The notes below the pieces were generated by a model. It had not been told where the DNA came from. It searched no databases and saw only the letters and a program-made list of their open reading frames with translations. The position numbers and the translations under genes are program-made. Shown here piece by piece: positions 25,009 to 37,951 of a DNA stretch of 64,000 bases (the first letter of the stretch is position 1; each line of letters begins with the position of its first letter). The stretch is taken from the NCBI GenBank assembly GCA_949130485.1, contig OX422194.1, positions 4,476,699 to 4,540,698 on the forward strand, read 5' to 3'. Source of the DNA: Agelas oroides. Taxonomy: Eukaryota > Porifera > Demospongiae > Agelasida > Agelasidae.

Positions 25009-27124
25009 TCTTGTCCTAATGCTGTCCTCTTTTGTCCCACATGTGGTCCATTCTTGTCCGAATGCTGTCGAGATTCATCCCAATGTTGTCTCGTCTTGTC
25101 CCAATGCTGTCCAGTCTTGTCCCAATACTGTCAGGTCTTGCCCCAATGCTGTCCAGTCTTGTCCCAATGCTGTCCCTTCCTGTCCTAATGCTGTTCATTA
25201 TTGTCCCAATGCTCTCAAGTTTTGTCCTAATGCTGTCCAGTCTTGTCTCAAATGCGGTCCATTCTTGCCCCAATGCTGTCCCGTCCTGTCCTAATGCTGT
25301 TCATTCTTGTCCCAATGCTCTCAAGTCTTGTCCTAATGCTGTTCTGTCTTGTCCCAAATGCGGTCCATTCTTGTCCGAATGCTGTGGATACTTGTCCCAA
25401 TGCTATCCAGTCTTGTCCCAATGCTATCCAGCCTTGCCCCAATGCTTTCCCGTCTTGTCCCAATTCTATCCAGTCTTGTCCCAATCCTGTCCCGTCTTCT
25501 CTCAATGCTTTCCTGTCTTGTTGCAATGCTGTCCATTCTTGTCCCAGTGCTGTCCCACCTTGTTCCAATGCTGCCCACTATTCTCCCAATGCTGTCCAAT
25601 CTTGTCCCAATGCTGTCCCGTCTTGTCCTAATGGTGTCCATTCTTGTCCCATTGCTCTCAAGTCTTGTCTTAATGCTGTCCCATCTTGTCCTAATGCTGT
25701 CCATTCTTGTCCCATTGCTCTCAAGTCTTGTCTTAATGCTGTCGAGTCTTGTCCCAATGCTGTGCAATGCTGTCCTTACTTGTCCAAATGCTGTCCAATC
25801 TTGTCCCAATTCTGTCCTGTCTTGTCCCAAGGCTGTTCTGTCTTGTCCCAATGCTGTCCAGTCTTGTCCAAATGCTGTCCAGTCTTGTCCTAATGCTGTC
25901 CAGTCTTGTACCGATGCTGTCCACTCTTCTTCCAATGATGTCCTATCTTGTACCAATGCCATTCAGTCTTGTCCCAATGCTGTTCCATCTTGTCCCAATT
26001 GTGTCCATTCTTATCCCAATGTAGTCCTGTCTTGTCTTAATGCTCTCCCATCTTGTCCCAATGCTGTTCTGTCTGGTTCCAATACTGTCCATTCTTCTTC
26101 AAATTTAGTCCAGTCTTGTCCTAATTCTGTTCTGTCTTGTCCCAATGCTGTCAAGTCTGGTGTTATTTGTGTCCCATCTTGTCCCAATGCTGTCCAGTCT
26201 TGTTCCAATGCTGTCCAGTCTTGTCCGAATGCTATCCAATCCTGTCCCAATTCTGTCCAGTCTTGTCCCAATGCTGTTCTGTCTTGTCCCAATGCTGTCC
26301 AGTCTTGTCCAAATGCTGTTCTGTCTTGTCCCAATGCTGTCCAGTCTTGTCCAAATGCTGTCGAGTCTTGTACCAATGCTGTCGAGTCTTGTCCCAATGC
26401 TGTCCAATGCTGTCCTTTCTTGTCCGAATACTGTCCAATCTTGTCCCAACTCTGGTGAGTCTTGTCCCAATCTGTCAATTCTTGGCCAAATGCTGTCCAG
26501 TCTTGTTTTAATGCTGTCCAGTCTTCTCATAATTCTGTCCAGACTTGTGTTATTGCTGTTCCGTCTTATCCCAATGCTGTCCAGTCTTGTTTTAATGCTA
26601 TCCAGTCTTGTCCCAATCCTGTCCCGTATTCTCCCAATCCTTTCCTGTCTTGTTCCAATGCTGTCCATTCTTGTCCCAGTGCTGACCCACCTTGTCTCAA
26701 TGCTGTCCACTCTTCTACCAATGCTGTCCAATCTTGTCCCAATGCTGTCCCGTCTTGTCCTAATGCTGTCCATTCTTGTCCCAATCCTCTCAAGTCTTGT
26801 CTTGATGCTGTCGAGTCTTGTCCCAATGCTGTGCAATGCAGTCCTTACTTGTCCGAATGCTGTCCAATCTTGTCCCATTTCTGTCCAGTCTTGTCCCAAT
26901 GCTGTTCTGTCTTGTCCCAATGCTTTCCAGTCTTGTCCAAATGCTGTCGACTCTTGTCCCAATCTGTCAATTCTTGGCCTAATACTGTCCAGTCTTGTTT
27001 TAATGCTGTCCAATCTACTCATAATTCTGTCCAAACTTGTTTTATTGCTGTTCCATCTTATCCCAATGCTGTCCAGTCTTGTTTTAATGCTGTCCAGTCT
27101 TGTCCTAATCCTGTCCAGACTTGT

Positions 27125-27222
27125 CCTAATGCTTTCCTTTTCATTCCTAATCCTGTCCATCTTGCGCTATATAATGCTGTCCAGTCCTCAATTCTGTTTC
27201 GTCATGTCCTTATGCTCTCAAG
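27125..27222 (+). repeat. TATA-type island 9 (class 1b)
   Basis: GCGCTATATAATG, TCCTCAATTCTG, TTTCGTCATG. It lies in large-unit copy 1. Confidence 0.9.
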
Positions 27223-27825
27223 TCTTGTCCTAATGCTCTCCTGTCTTGTCCCAAATGCGGTCCATTCTTGCCCTAATGCTGTCCTGCCTTGTCCTAAATG
27301 CGGTCCAGTCTTGTCCTGATGCTGCCGAGTCTTGTCCCAATGCTGTGCAGTCTTGTCCAAATGCTGTCCATTCTTGTCCCAGTGCTGTCCCACCTTGTCT
27401 CAATGCTGTCCACTCTTCTCCCAATGCTGTCCAATCTTGTCCCAATGCTGTCCCGTCTTGTCCTAATGCTGTCCATTCTTGTCCCAATCCTCTCAAGTCT
27501 TGTCTTAATGCTGTCGAGTCTTGTCCCAATGCTGTGCAATGCTGTCCTTACTTGTCCGAATGCTGTCCAATCTTGTCCCAATTCTGTCCAGTCTTGTCCC
27601 AATGCTGTTCTGTCTTGTCCCAATGCTGTCCAGTCTTGTCCAAATGCTGTCGAGTCTTGACCCAATCTGTCAATTCTTGGCCTAATGCTGTCAAGTCTTG
27701 TTTTAACGCTGTCCAATCTACTCATAATTCTGTCCAGACTTGTTTTATTGCTGTTCCATCTTATCCCTGCTGTCCAGTCTTGTTTTAATGCTGTCCAGTC
27801 TTGTCCTAATCCTGTCCAGACTTGT

Positions 27826-27923
27826 CCTAATGCTTTCCTTTTCATTCCTAATCCTGTCCATCTTGCGCTATATAATGCTGTCCAGTCCTCAATTCTGTTT
27901 CGTCATGTCCTTATGCTCTCAAG
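27826..27923 (+). repeat. TATA-type island 10 (class 1b)
   Basis: Same core as island 9, 701 bp further on. Its lead-in has a deletion giving CTTATCCCTGCTGTCC. Confidence 0.9.
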
Positions 27924-30773
27924 TCTTGTCCTAATGCTCTCCTGTCTTGTCCCAAATGCGGTCCATTCTTGTCCTAATGCTGTCCTGCCTTGTCCTAAAT
28001 GCGGTCCAGTCTTGTCCTGATGCTGCCGAGTCTTGTCCCAATGCTGTGCAGTCTTGTCCAAATGCTGTCCATTCTTGTCCCAGTGCTGTCCCACCTTGTC
28101 TCAATGCTGTCCACTCTTCTCCCAATGCTGTCCAATCTTGTCCCAATGCTGTCCCGTCTTGTCCTAATGCTGTCCATTCTTGTCCCAATGCTGTACTGTC
28201 TTGTCCTAACGCTGTCGAGTCTTGTCCCAATCGTGTCTAGTCTTGTCCCAATTCTGTTAGGTCTTGTCCCAATACTGTACAGTCTTGTCCCATTGCTGTT
28301 GAGTCTTGTCCCAATGCTGTTGAGTCTTGTCCCAATCGTGACCAGTCTTGTCCCAATGCTGTCCAGTCTTGTACCAATGCTGTCCAGTCTTGTTCCAATG
28401 CTGCACTGTCTTGTCCTAACGCTGTCGAGTCTTGTCCCAAAGCTGTCCAGTCTTGTCCCAATGCTGTCCAATGCTGTCCTTTCTTGTCCGAATGCTGTCC
28501 AATCTTGTCCCAATTCTGTCCAGTCTTGTCCCAATGCTGTTCGGTCTTGTCCCAGTGCTGTCCAGTCTTCTCCAAATGCTGTCGAGTCTTGTTCCAATGA
28601 TGTTGAGTCTTGTCCCAATGCTGTCCAGTCTTGTCCCAATGCACTCACGTCTTGTCCCAATGCTGTACCCTCTTGTCCCAATGCTGTCCTGTCTTGTCTC
28701 AATGCTGACTTATCTTGTCCCAATGCTGTCCACTCTTGCCCCAATGCTGTCCAGTCTTGTCCCAATGCTGTCCAGTCTTGTCCCAATCCTGTCCCGTCTC
28801 CTCCCAATGCTTTCCTGTCTTTTTCCAATGCTGTCCATTCTTGTCCCAGTGCTGTCCCACCTTGTCCCAATGCTGTCCAACCTTTTCCCAATGCTATCCA
28901 GTCTTGTCCCAATCCTGTCCCGTCTTCTCCCAATGCTTTCCTGACTTGTCAAGTCTTGTCCTAATGCTGTTCTGTCTTGTCCCAAATGCGGTCCATTCTT
29001 GTCCGAATGCTGTGGATACTTGTCCCAATGCTATCCAGTCTTGTCCCAATGCTGTCCAGCCTTGCCCCAATGCTTTCCCGTCTTGTCCCAATTCTATCCA
29101 GTCTTGTCCCAATCCTGTCCCGTCTTCTCCCAATGCTTTCCTGTCTTGTTGCAATGCTGTCCATTCTTGTCCCAGTGCTGTCCCACCTTGTCCCAATGCT
29201 GCCCACTATTCTCCCAATGCTGTCCAATCTTGTCCCAATGCTGTCCCGTCTTGTCCTAATGCTGTCCATTCTAGTCCCATTGCTCTCAAGTCTTGTCTTA
29301 ATGCTGTCCCGTCTTGTCCTAATGCTGTCCATTCTTGTCCCATTGCTCTCAAGTCATGTCTTAATGCTGTCGAGTCTTGTCCCAATGCTGTGCAATGCTG
29401 TCCTTACTTGTCCAAATGCTGTCCAATCTTGTCCCAATTCTGTCCAGTCTTGTCCCAAGGCTGTTCTGTCTTGTCCCAATGCTGTCCAGTCTTGTCCAAA
29501 TGCTGTCCAGTCTTGTCCTAATGCTATCCACTCTTGTACCGATGCTGTCCACTCTTCTTCCAATGATGTCCTATCTTGTACCGATGCCATTCAGTCTTGT
29601 CCCAATGCTGTTCCATCTTGTCCCAATGGTGTCCATTCTTATCCCAATGTAGTCCTGTCTTGTCTTAATGCTCTCCCATCTTGTCCCAATGCTGTTCTCT
29701 CTGGTTCCAATACTGTCCATTCTTCTTCAAATTTAGTCCAGTCTTGTCCTAATTCTGTTCTGTATTGTCCCAATGCTGTCCCGTCTTGTCCCAATGCTGT
29801 CAAGTCTGGTGTTATTTGTGTCCCATCTTGTCCCAATGCTGTCCAGTCTTGTTCCAATGCTGTCCAGTCTTGTCCGAATGCTATCCAATCCTGTCCCAAT
29901 TCTGTCCAGTCTTGTCCCAATGCTGTTCTGTCTTGTCCCAATGCTGTCCAGTCTTGTCCAAATGCTGTTCTGTCTTGTCCCAATGCTGTCCAGTCTTGTC
30001 CAAATGCTGTCGAGTCTTGTACCAATGCTGTCGAGTCTTGTCCCAATGCTGTCCAATGCTGTCCTTTCTTGTCCGAATACTGTCCAATCTTGTCCCAACT
30101 CTGGTGAGTCTTGTCCCAATCTGTCAATTCTTGGCCAAATGCTGTCCAGTCTTGTTTTAATGCTGTCCAGTCTTCTCATAATTCTGTCCAGACTTGTGTT
30201 ATTGCTGTTCCGTCTTATCCCAATGCTGTCCAGTCTTGTTTTAATGCTATCCAGTCTTGTCCCAATCCTGTCCCGTATTCTCCCAATCCTTTCCTGTCTT
30301 GTTCCAATGCTGTCCATTCTTGTCCCAGTGCTGACCCACCTTGTCTCAATGTTGTCCACTCTTCTACCAATGCTGTCCAATCTTGTCCCAATGCTGTCCC
30401 GTCTTGTCCTAATGCTGTCCATTCTTGTACCAATCCTCTCAAGTCTTGTCTTGATGCTGTCGAGTCTTGTCCCAATGCTGTGCAATGCAGTCCTTACTTG
30501 TCCGAATGCTGTCCAATCTTGTCCCATTTCTGTCCAGTCTTGTCCCAATGCTGTTCTGTCTTGTCCCAATGCTTTCCAGTCTTGTCCAAATGCTGTCGAC
30601 TCTTGTCACAATCTGTCAATTCTTGGCCTAATACTGTCCAGTCTTGTTTTAATGCTGTCCAATCTACTCATAATTCTGTCCAAACTTGTTTTATTGCTGT
30701 TCCATCTTATCCCAATGCTGTCCAGTCTTGTTTTAATGCTGTCCAGTCTTGTCCTAATCCTGTCCAGACTTGT

Positions 30774-30871
30774 CCTAATGCTTTCCTTTTCATTCCTAAT
30801 CCTGTCCATCTTGCGCTATATAATGCTGTCCAGTCCTCAATTCTGTTTCGTCATGTCCTTATGCTCTCAAG
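30774..30871 (+). repeat. TATA-type island 11 (class 1b)
   Basis: Counterpart of island 9 in large-unit copy 2 (offset 3649). Confidence 0.9.
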
Positions 30872-31474
30872 TCTTGTCCTAATGCTCTCCTGTCTTGTCC
30901 CAAATGCGGTCCATTCTTGTCCTAATGCTGTCCTGCCTTGTCCTAAATGCGGTCCAGTCTTGTCCTGATGCTGCCGAGTCTTGTCCCAATGCTGTGCAGT
31001 CTTGTCCAAATGCTGTCCATTCTTGTCCCAGTGCTGTCCCACCTTGTCTCAATGCTGTCCACTCTTTTCCCAATGCTGTCCAATCTTGTCCCAATGCTGT
31101 CCCGTCTTGTCCTAATGCTGTCCATTCTTGTCCCAATCCTCTCAAGTCTTGTCTTAATGCTGTCGAGTCTTGTCCCAATGCTGTGCAATGCTGTCCTTAC
31201 TTGTCCGAATGCTGTCCAATCTTGTCCCAATTCTGTCCAGTCTTGTCCCAATGCTGTTCTGTCTTGTCCCAATGCTGTCCAGTCTTGTCCAAATGCTGTC
31301 GAGTCTTGACCCAATCTGTCAATTCTTGGCCTAATGCTGTCAAGTCTTGTTTTAACGCTGTCCAATCTACTCATAATTCTGTCCAGACTTGTTTTATTGC
31401 TGTTCCATCTTATCCCTGCTGTCCAGTCTTGTTTTAATGCTGTCCAGTCTTGTCCTAATCCTGTCCAGACTTGT

Positions 31475-31571
31475 CCTAATGCTTTCCTTTTCATTCCTAA
31501 TCCTGTCCATCTTGCGCTATATAATGCTGTCCAGTCCTCATTCTGTTTCGTCATGTCCTTATGCTCTCAAG
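31475..31571 (+). repeat. TATA-type island 12 (class 1b, 1-bp deletion)
   Basis: TCCTCATTCTG lacks one A present in its sisters. The core GCGCTATATAATG is intact. Confidence 0.9.
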
Positions 31572-32174
31572 TCTTGTCCTAATGCTCTCCTGTCTTGTCC
31601 CAAATGCGGTCCATTCTTGTCCTAATGCTGTCCTGCCTTGTCCTAAATGCGGTCCAGTCTTGTCCTGATGCTGCCGAGTCTTGTCCCAATGCTGTGCAGT
31701 CTTGTCCAAATGCTGTCCATTCTTGTCCCAGTGCTGTCCCACCTTGTCTCAATGCTGTCCACTCTTCTACCAATGCTGTCCAATCTTGTCCCAATGCTGT
31801 CCCGTCTTGTCCTAATGCTGTCCATTCTTGTCCCAATCCTCTCAAGTCTTGTCTTAATGCTGTCGAGTCTTGTCCCAATGCTGTGCAATGCTGTCCTTAC
31901 TTGTCCGAATGCTGTCCAATCTTGTCCCAATTCTGTCCAGTCTTGTCCCAATGCTGTTCTGTCTTGTCCCAATGCTGTCCAGTCTTGTCCAAATGCTGTC
32001 GAGTCTTGACCCAATCTGTCAATTCTTGGCCTAATGCTGTCAAGTCTTGTTTTAACGCTGTCCAATCTACTCATAATTCTGTCCAGACTTGTTTTATTGC
32101 TGTTCCATCTTATCCCTGCTGTCCAGTCTTGTTTTAATGCTGTCCAGTCTTGTCCTAATCCTGTCCAGACTTGT

Positions 32175-32272
32175 CCTAATGCTTTCCTTTTCATTCCTAA
32201 TCCTGTCCATCTTGCGCTATATAATGCTGTCCAGTCCTCAATTCTGTTTCGTCATGTCCTTATGCTCTCAAG
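32175..32272 (+). repeat. TATA-type island 13 (class 1b)
   Basis: Core intact; followed by AGTTTTGTCC. It is the counterpart of island 10 at 4349 bp offset. Confidence 0.9.
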
Positions 32273-33297
32273 TTTTGTCCTAATGCTCTCCTGTCTTGTC
32301 CCAAATGCGGTCCATTCTTGTCCTAATGCTGTCCTGCCTTGTCCTAAATGCGGTCCAGTCTTGTCCTGATGCTGCCGAGTCTTGTCCCAATGCTGTGCAG
32401 TCTTGTCCAAATGCTGTCCATTCTTGTCCCAGTGCTGTCCCACCTTGTCTCAATGCTGTCCACTCTTCTCCCAATGCTGTCCAATCTTGTCCCAATGCTG
32501 TCCCGTCTTGTCCTAATGCTGTCCATTCTTGTCCCAATGCTGTACTGTCTTGTCCTAACGCTGTCGAGTCTTGTCCCAATCGTGTCTAGTCTTGTCCCAA
32601 TTCTGTTAGGTCTTGTCCCAATACTGTACAGTCTTGTCCCATTGCTGTTGAGTCTTGTCCCAATGCTGTTGAGTCTTGTCCCAATCGTGACCAGTCTTGT
32701 CCCAATGCTGTCCAGTCTTGTACCAATGCTGTCCAGTCTTGTTCCAATGCTGCACTGTCTTGTCCTAACGCTGTCGAGTCTTGTCCCAAAGCTGTCCAGT
32801 CTTGTCCCAATGCTGTCCAATGCTGTCCTTTCTTGTCCGAATGCTGTCCAATCTTGTCCCAATTTTGTCCAGTCTTGTCCCAATGCTGTTCGGTCTTGTC
32901 CCAGTGCTATCCAGTCTTCTCCAAATGCTGTCGAGTCTTGTTCCAATGATGTTGAGTCTTGTCCCAATGCTGTCCAGTCTTGTCCCAATGCACTCACGTC
33001 TTGTCCCAATGCTGTACCCTCTTGTCCCAATGCTGTCCTGTCTTGTCTCAATGCTGAATTATCTTGTCCCAATGCTGTCCACTCTTGCCCCAATGCTGTC
33101 CAGTCTTGTCCCAATGCTGTCCAGTCTTGTCCCAATCCTGTCCCGTCTCCTCCCAATGCTTTCCTGTCTTTTTCCAATGCTGTCCATTCTTGTCCCAGTG
33201 CTGTCCCACCTTGTCCCAATGCTGTCCAACCTTTTCCCAATGCTATCCAGTCTTGTCCCAATCCTGTCCCGTCTTCTCCCAATGCTTTCCTGACTTG

Positions 33298-34403
33298 TCA
33301 AGTCTTGTCCTAATGCTGTTCTGTCTTGTCCCAAATGCGGTCCATTCTTGTCCGAATGCTGTGGATACTTGTCCCAATGCTATCCAGTCTTGTCCCAATG
33401 CTGTCCAGCCTTGCCCCAATGCTTTCCCGTCTTGTCCCAATTCTATCCAGTCTTGTCCCAATCCTGTCCCGTCTTCTCCCAATGCTTTCCTGTCTTGTTG
33501 CAATGCTGTCCATTCTTGTCCCAGTGCTGTCCCACCTTGTCCCAATGCTGCCCACTATTCTCCCAATGCTGTCCAATCTTGTCCCAATGCTGTCCCGTCT
33601 TGTCCTAATGCTGTCCATTCTTGTCCCATTGCTCTCAAGTCTTGTCTTAATGCTGTCCCGTCTTGTCCTAATGCTGTCCATTCTTGTCCCATTGCTCTCA
33701 AGTCTTGTCTTAATGCTGTCGAGTCTTGTCCCAATGCTGTGCAATGCTGTCCTCACTTGTCCAAATGCTGTCCAATCTTGTCCCAATTCTGTCCAGTCTT
33801 GTCCCAAGGCTGTTCTGTCTTGTCCCAATGCTGTCCAGTCTTGTCCAAATGCTGTCCAGTCTTGTCCTAATGCTATCCACTCTTGTACCGATGCTGTCCA
33901 CTCTTCTTCCAATGATGTCCTATCTTGTACCGATGCCATTCAGTCTTGTCCCAATGCTGTTCCATCTTGTCCCAATGGTGTCCATTCTTATCCCAATGTA
34001 GTCCTGTCTTGTCTTAATGCTCTCCCATCTTGTCCCAATGCTGTTCTCTCTGGTTCCAATACTGTCCATTCTTCTTCAAATTTAGTCCAGTCTTGTCCTA
34101 ATTCTGTTCTGTCTTGTCCCAATGCTGTCCCGTCTTGTCCCAATGCTGTCAAGTCTGGTGTTATTTGTGTCCCATCTTGTCCCAATGCTGTCCAGTCTTG
34201 TTCCAATACTGTCCAGTCTTGTCCCAATGCTGTCCAGCCTTGCCCCAATGCTTTCCCGTCTTGTCCCAATTCTATCCAGTCTTGTCCCAATCCTGTCCCG
34301 TCTTCTCCAAATGCTTTCCTGTCTTGTTGCAATGCTGTCCATTCTTGTCCCAGTGCTGTCCCACCTTGTCCCAATGCTGCCCACTATTCTCCCAATGCTG
34401 TCC
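33298..34403 (+). repeat. Large higher-order unit, copy 3 (partial)
   Basis: It follows the second fusion point and matches 28949 onward at 4349 bp offset to about 34.19 kb. It then switches to text like the 829-bp duplication and ends at a new fusion near 34403 (CTGTCCATCTTGTCCC). After that the 33.97-34.2 kb text repeats. Confidence 0.78.
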
Positions 34404-35111
34404 ATCTTGTCCCAATGGTGTCCATTCTTATCCCAATGTAGTCCTGTCTTGTCTTAATGCTCTCCCATCTTGTCCCAATGCTGTTCTCTCTGGTTCCAAT
34501 ACTGTCCATTCTTCTTCAAATTTAGTCCAGTCTTGTCCTAATTCTGTTCTGTCTTGTCCCAATGCTGTCCCGTCTTGTCCCAATGCTGTCAAGTCTGGTG
34601 TTATTTGTGTCCCATCTTGTCCCAATGCTGTCCAGTCTTGTTCCAATACTGTCCAGTCTTGTCCAAATGCTGTCGATACTTGTCCCCATGTGTCCCATCT
34701 TGTCCCAATGCTGTCCAGTCTTGTTCCAATGCTGTCCAGTCTTGTCCGAATGCTATCCAATCCTGTCCCAATTCTGTCCAGTCTTGTCCCAATGCTGTTC
34801 TGTCTTGTCCCAATGCTGACCAGTCTTGTCCAAATGCTGTCGAGTCTTGTACCAATGCTGTCGAGTGTTGTCCCAATGCTGTCCAATGCTGTCCTTTCTT
34901 GTCCGAATACTGTCCAATCTTGTCCCAATTCTGTTGAGTCTTGTCCCAATCTGTCAATTCTTGGCCAAATGCTGTCCAGTCTTGTTTTAATGCTGTCCAG
35001 TCTTCTCATAATTCTGTCCAGACTTGTGTTATTGCTGTTCCGTCTTATCCCAATGCTGTCCAGTCTTGTTTTAATGCTGTCCATTCTTGTCCTAATCCTG
35101 TCCAGACTTGT

Positions 35112-35209
35112 CCTAATGCTTTCCTTTTCATTCCTAATCCTGTCCATCTTGCGCTATATAATGCTGTCCAGTCCTCAAAGCTGTTTCGTCGTGTCCTTAT
35201 GCTTTCAAG
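35112..35209 (+). repeat. TATA-type island 14 (class 1c)
   Basis: GCGCTATATAATG, TCCTCAAAGCTG, ending CTTTCAAG. Confidence 0.9.
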
Positions 35210-35941
35210 TCTTGTGCTAATGCTGTCCTGTCTTGTCCCAAATGCGGTCCATTCTTGTCTTAATGCTGTCCTGACTTGTCCTAAATGCGGTCCAGTCTTG
35301 TCCTCACGATGCTGAGTCTTGTCCCAATGTTGTCCTGTCTTGTCCAAATGCTGTTCACTCTTGTCTGAATGGGGTCGATACTTGTCCCAGTGCTGTCCAG
35401 TCTTGTCCCAATGCTGTCCTGTCTTGTCTCACATGTGGTCCATTCTTGTCCGAAAGCTGTCGAGATTCATTCCAATGCTGTCTCGTCTTGTCCCAATGCT
35501 GTCCAGTCTGGTGTTAATTGTGTCCCATCTTGTCCCAATGCTGTCCAGTCTTGTTCCAATGCTGTCCACTCTTGTCCGAATGCTATCCAATCCTGTCCCA
35601 ATTCTGTCCAGTCTTGTCCCAATGCTGTTCTGTCTTGTCCCAATGCTGTCCAGTCTTGTCCAAATGCTGTCGAGTCTTGTACCAATGCTGTCGAGTGTTG
35701 TCCCAATGCTGTCCAATGCTGTCCTTTCTTGTCCGAATACTGTCCAATCTTGTCCCAATTCTGTTGAGTCTTGTCCCAATCTGTCAATTCTTGGCCAAAT
35801 GCTGTCCAGTCTTGTTTTAATGCTGTCCAGTCTTCTCATAATTCTGTCCAGACTTGTGTTATTGCTGTTCCGTCTTATCCCAATGCTGTCCAGTCTTGTT
35901 TTAATGCTGTCCAGTCTTGTCCTAATCCTGTCCAGCCTTGT

Positions 35942-36039
35942 CCTAATGCTTTCCTTTTCATTCCTAATCCTGTCCATCTTGCGTTATATAATGCTGTCCA
36001 GTCCTCAAAGCTGTTTCGTCGTGTCCTTATGCTTTCAAG
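35942..36039 (+). repeat. TATA-type island 15 (class 1c)
   Basis: GCGTTATATAATG, TCCTCAAAGCTG. It is 830 bp after island 14 and 20270 bp after island 4, its closest match. Confidence 0.9.
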
Positions 36040-37234
36040 TCTTGTGCTAATGCTGTCCTGTCTTGTCCAAAATGCGGTCCATTCTTGTCTTAATGCTGTC
36101 CTGCCTTGTCCTAAATGCGGTCCAGTCTTGTCCTCACGATGCTGAGTCTTGTCCCAATGTTGTCCAGTCTTGTCCAAATGCTGTTCACTCTTGTCTGAAT
36201 GGTGTCGATACTTGTCCCAGTCCTGTCCAGTCTTGTCCCAATGCTGTCCTGTCTTGTCTCACATGTGGTCCATTCTTGTCCGAAAGCTGTCGAGATTCAT
36301 TCCAATGCTGTCTCGTCTTGTCCCAATGCTGTCCAGTCTTGTCCCAATACTGTCCGGTCTTGCCCCAATGGTGTCCAGTCTTGTCCCAATGCTGTACCGT
36401 CCTGTCTTAATGCTGTTCATTATTGTCCCAATACTCTCAAGTCTTGTCCTAATGCTGTCCAGTCTTGTCTCAAATGCGGATCATTCTTGCCCCAATGCTG
36501 TCCAGATTTGTCCCAATGCTGTCCTGTCTGTCCTAATGCTGTTCATTCTTGTCCCAATGCTCTCAAGTCTTGTCCTAATGCTGTTCTGTCTTGTCCCAAA
36601 TGCGGTCCATTCTCGTCTGAATGCTGTGGATACTTGTCCCAATGCTGTCCAGTCTTGTCCCAATGCTGTCCAGTCTTGCCCCAATGCTTTCCCGTCTTGT
36701 CCCAATGCTATCCAGTCTTGTCCCAATCCTGTCCCGTCTTCTCCCAATCCTTTCCTGTCTTGTTCCAATGCTGTCCATTCTTGTCCCAGTGCTGACCCAC
36801 CTTGTCTCAATGCTGTCCACTCTTCTACCAATGCTGTCCAATCTTGTCCCAATGCTGTCCCGTCTTGTTCTAATGCTGTCCATTCTTGTCCCAATCCTCT
36901 CAAGTCTTGTCTTGATGCTGTCGAGTCTTGTCCCAATGCTGTGCAATGCAGTCCTTACTTGTCCGAATGCTGTCCAATCTTGTCCCAATTCTGTCCAGTC
37001 TTGTCCCAATGCTGTTCTGTCTTGTCCCAATGCTGTCCAGTCTTGTCCAAATGCTGTCGACTCTTGTCCCAATCTGTCAATTCTTGGCCTAATGCTGTCC
37101 AGTCTTGTTTTAATGCTGTCCAATCTACTCATAATTCTGTCCAAACTTGTTTTATTGCTGTTCCATCTTATCCCAATGCTGTCCAGTCTTGTTTTAATGC
37201 TGTCCAGTCTTGTCCTAATCCTGTCCAGACTTGT

Positions 37235-37332
37235 CCTAATGCTTTCCTTTTCATTCCTAATCCTGTCCATCTTGCGCTATATAATGCTGTCCAGTCCTCA
37301 ATTCTGTTTCGTCATGTCCTTATGCTCTCAAG
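37235..37332 (+). repeat. TATA-type island 16 (class 1b)
   Basis: GCGCTATATAATG, TCCTCAATTCTG. It is the long-range partner of island 5. Confidence 0.9.
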
Positions 37333-37853
37333 TCTTGTCCTAATGCTCTCCTGTCTTGTCCCAAATGCGGTCCATTCTTGTCCTAATGCTGTCCTGCCTT
37401 GTCCTAAATGCGGTCCAGTCTTGTCCTGATGCTGCCGAGTCTTGTCCCAATGCTGTGCAGTCTTGTCCAAATGCTGTCCATTCTTGTCCCAGTGCTGTCC
37501 CACCTTGTCTCAATGCTGTCCACTCTTCTCCCAATGCTGTCCAATCTTGTCCCAATGCTGTCCCGTCTTGTCCTAATGCTGTCCATTCTTGTCCCAATCC
37601 TCTAAAGTCTTGTCTTAATGCTGTCGAGTCTTGTCCCAATGCTGTGCAATGCTGTCCATTCTTGTCCAAATGCTGTCGAGTCTTGACCCAATCTGTCAAT
37701 TCTTGGCCTAATGCTGTCCAGTCTTGTTCTAATGCTGTCCAATCTACTCATAATCCTGTCCAGACTTGTTTTATTGCTGTTCCATCTTATCCCAATGCTG
37801 TCCAGTCTTGTTTTAATGCTGTCCAGTCTTGTCCTAATCCTGTCCAGACTTGT

Positions 37854-37951
37854 CCTAATGCTTTCCTTTTCATTCCTAATCCTGTCCATCTTGCGCTATA
37901 TAATGCTGTCCAGTCCTCAATGCTGTTTCGTCGTGTCCATATGCTCTCAAG
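37854..37951 (+). repeat. TATA-type island 17 (class 1a)
   Basis: GCGCTATATAATG, TCCTCAATGCTG, then GTCCATATG for GTCCTTATG. It is 619 bp after island 16, shortened by an 84-bp loss in between. Confidence 0.9.

Larger units (their letters stand above)
25321..28948 (+). repeat. Large higher-order unit, copy 1 (3628 bp)
   Basis: It begins TCAAGTCTTGTCCTAATG and ends at the breakpoint CTGACTTG joined to TCAAGTC. It contains islands 9 and 10, a nested 63-bp doublet near 25.6-25.7 kb, and the CGTGTCTAG variant at 28232. The interior repeats in copy 2 at offset 3628, then 3649 after a 21-bp insertion. Confidence 0.85.
28949..33297 (+). repeat. Large higher-order unit, copy 2 (4349 bp)
   Basis: This is the same unit as copy 1 with one extra ~700-bp island-bearing subunit (about 30895-31594 doubled as 31595-32295). 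It carries islands 11, 12 and 13. Its right end is the same CTGACTTG/TCAAGTC fusion as copy 1, at 33298. Confidence 0.85.
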
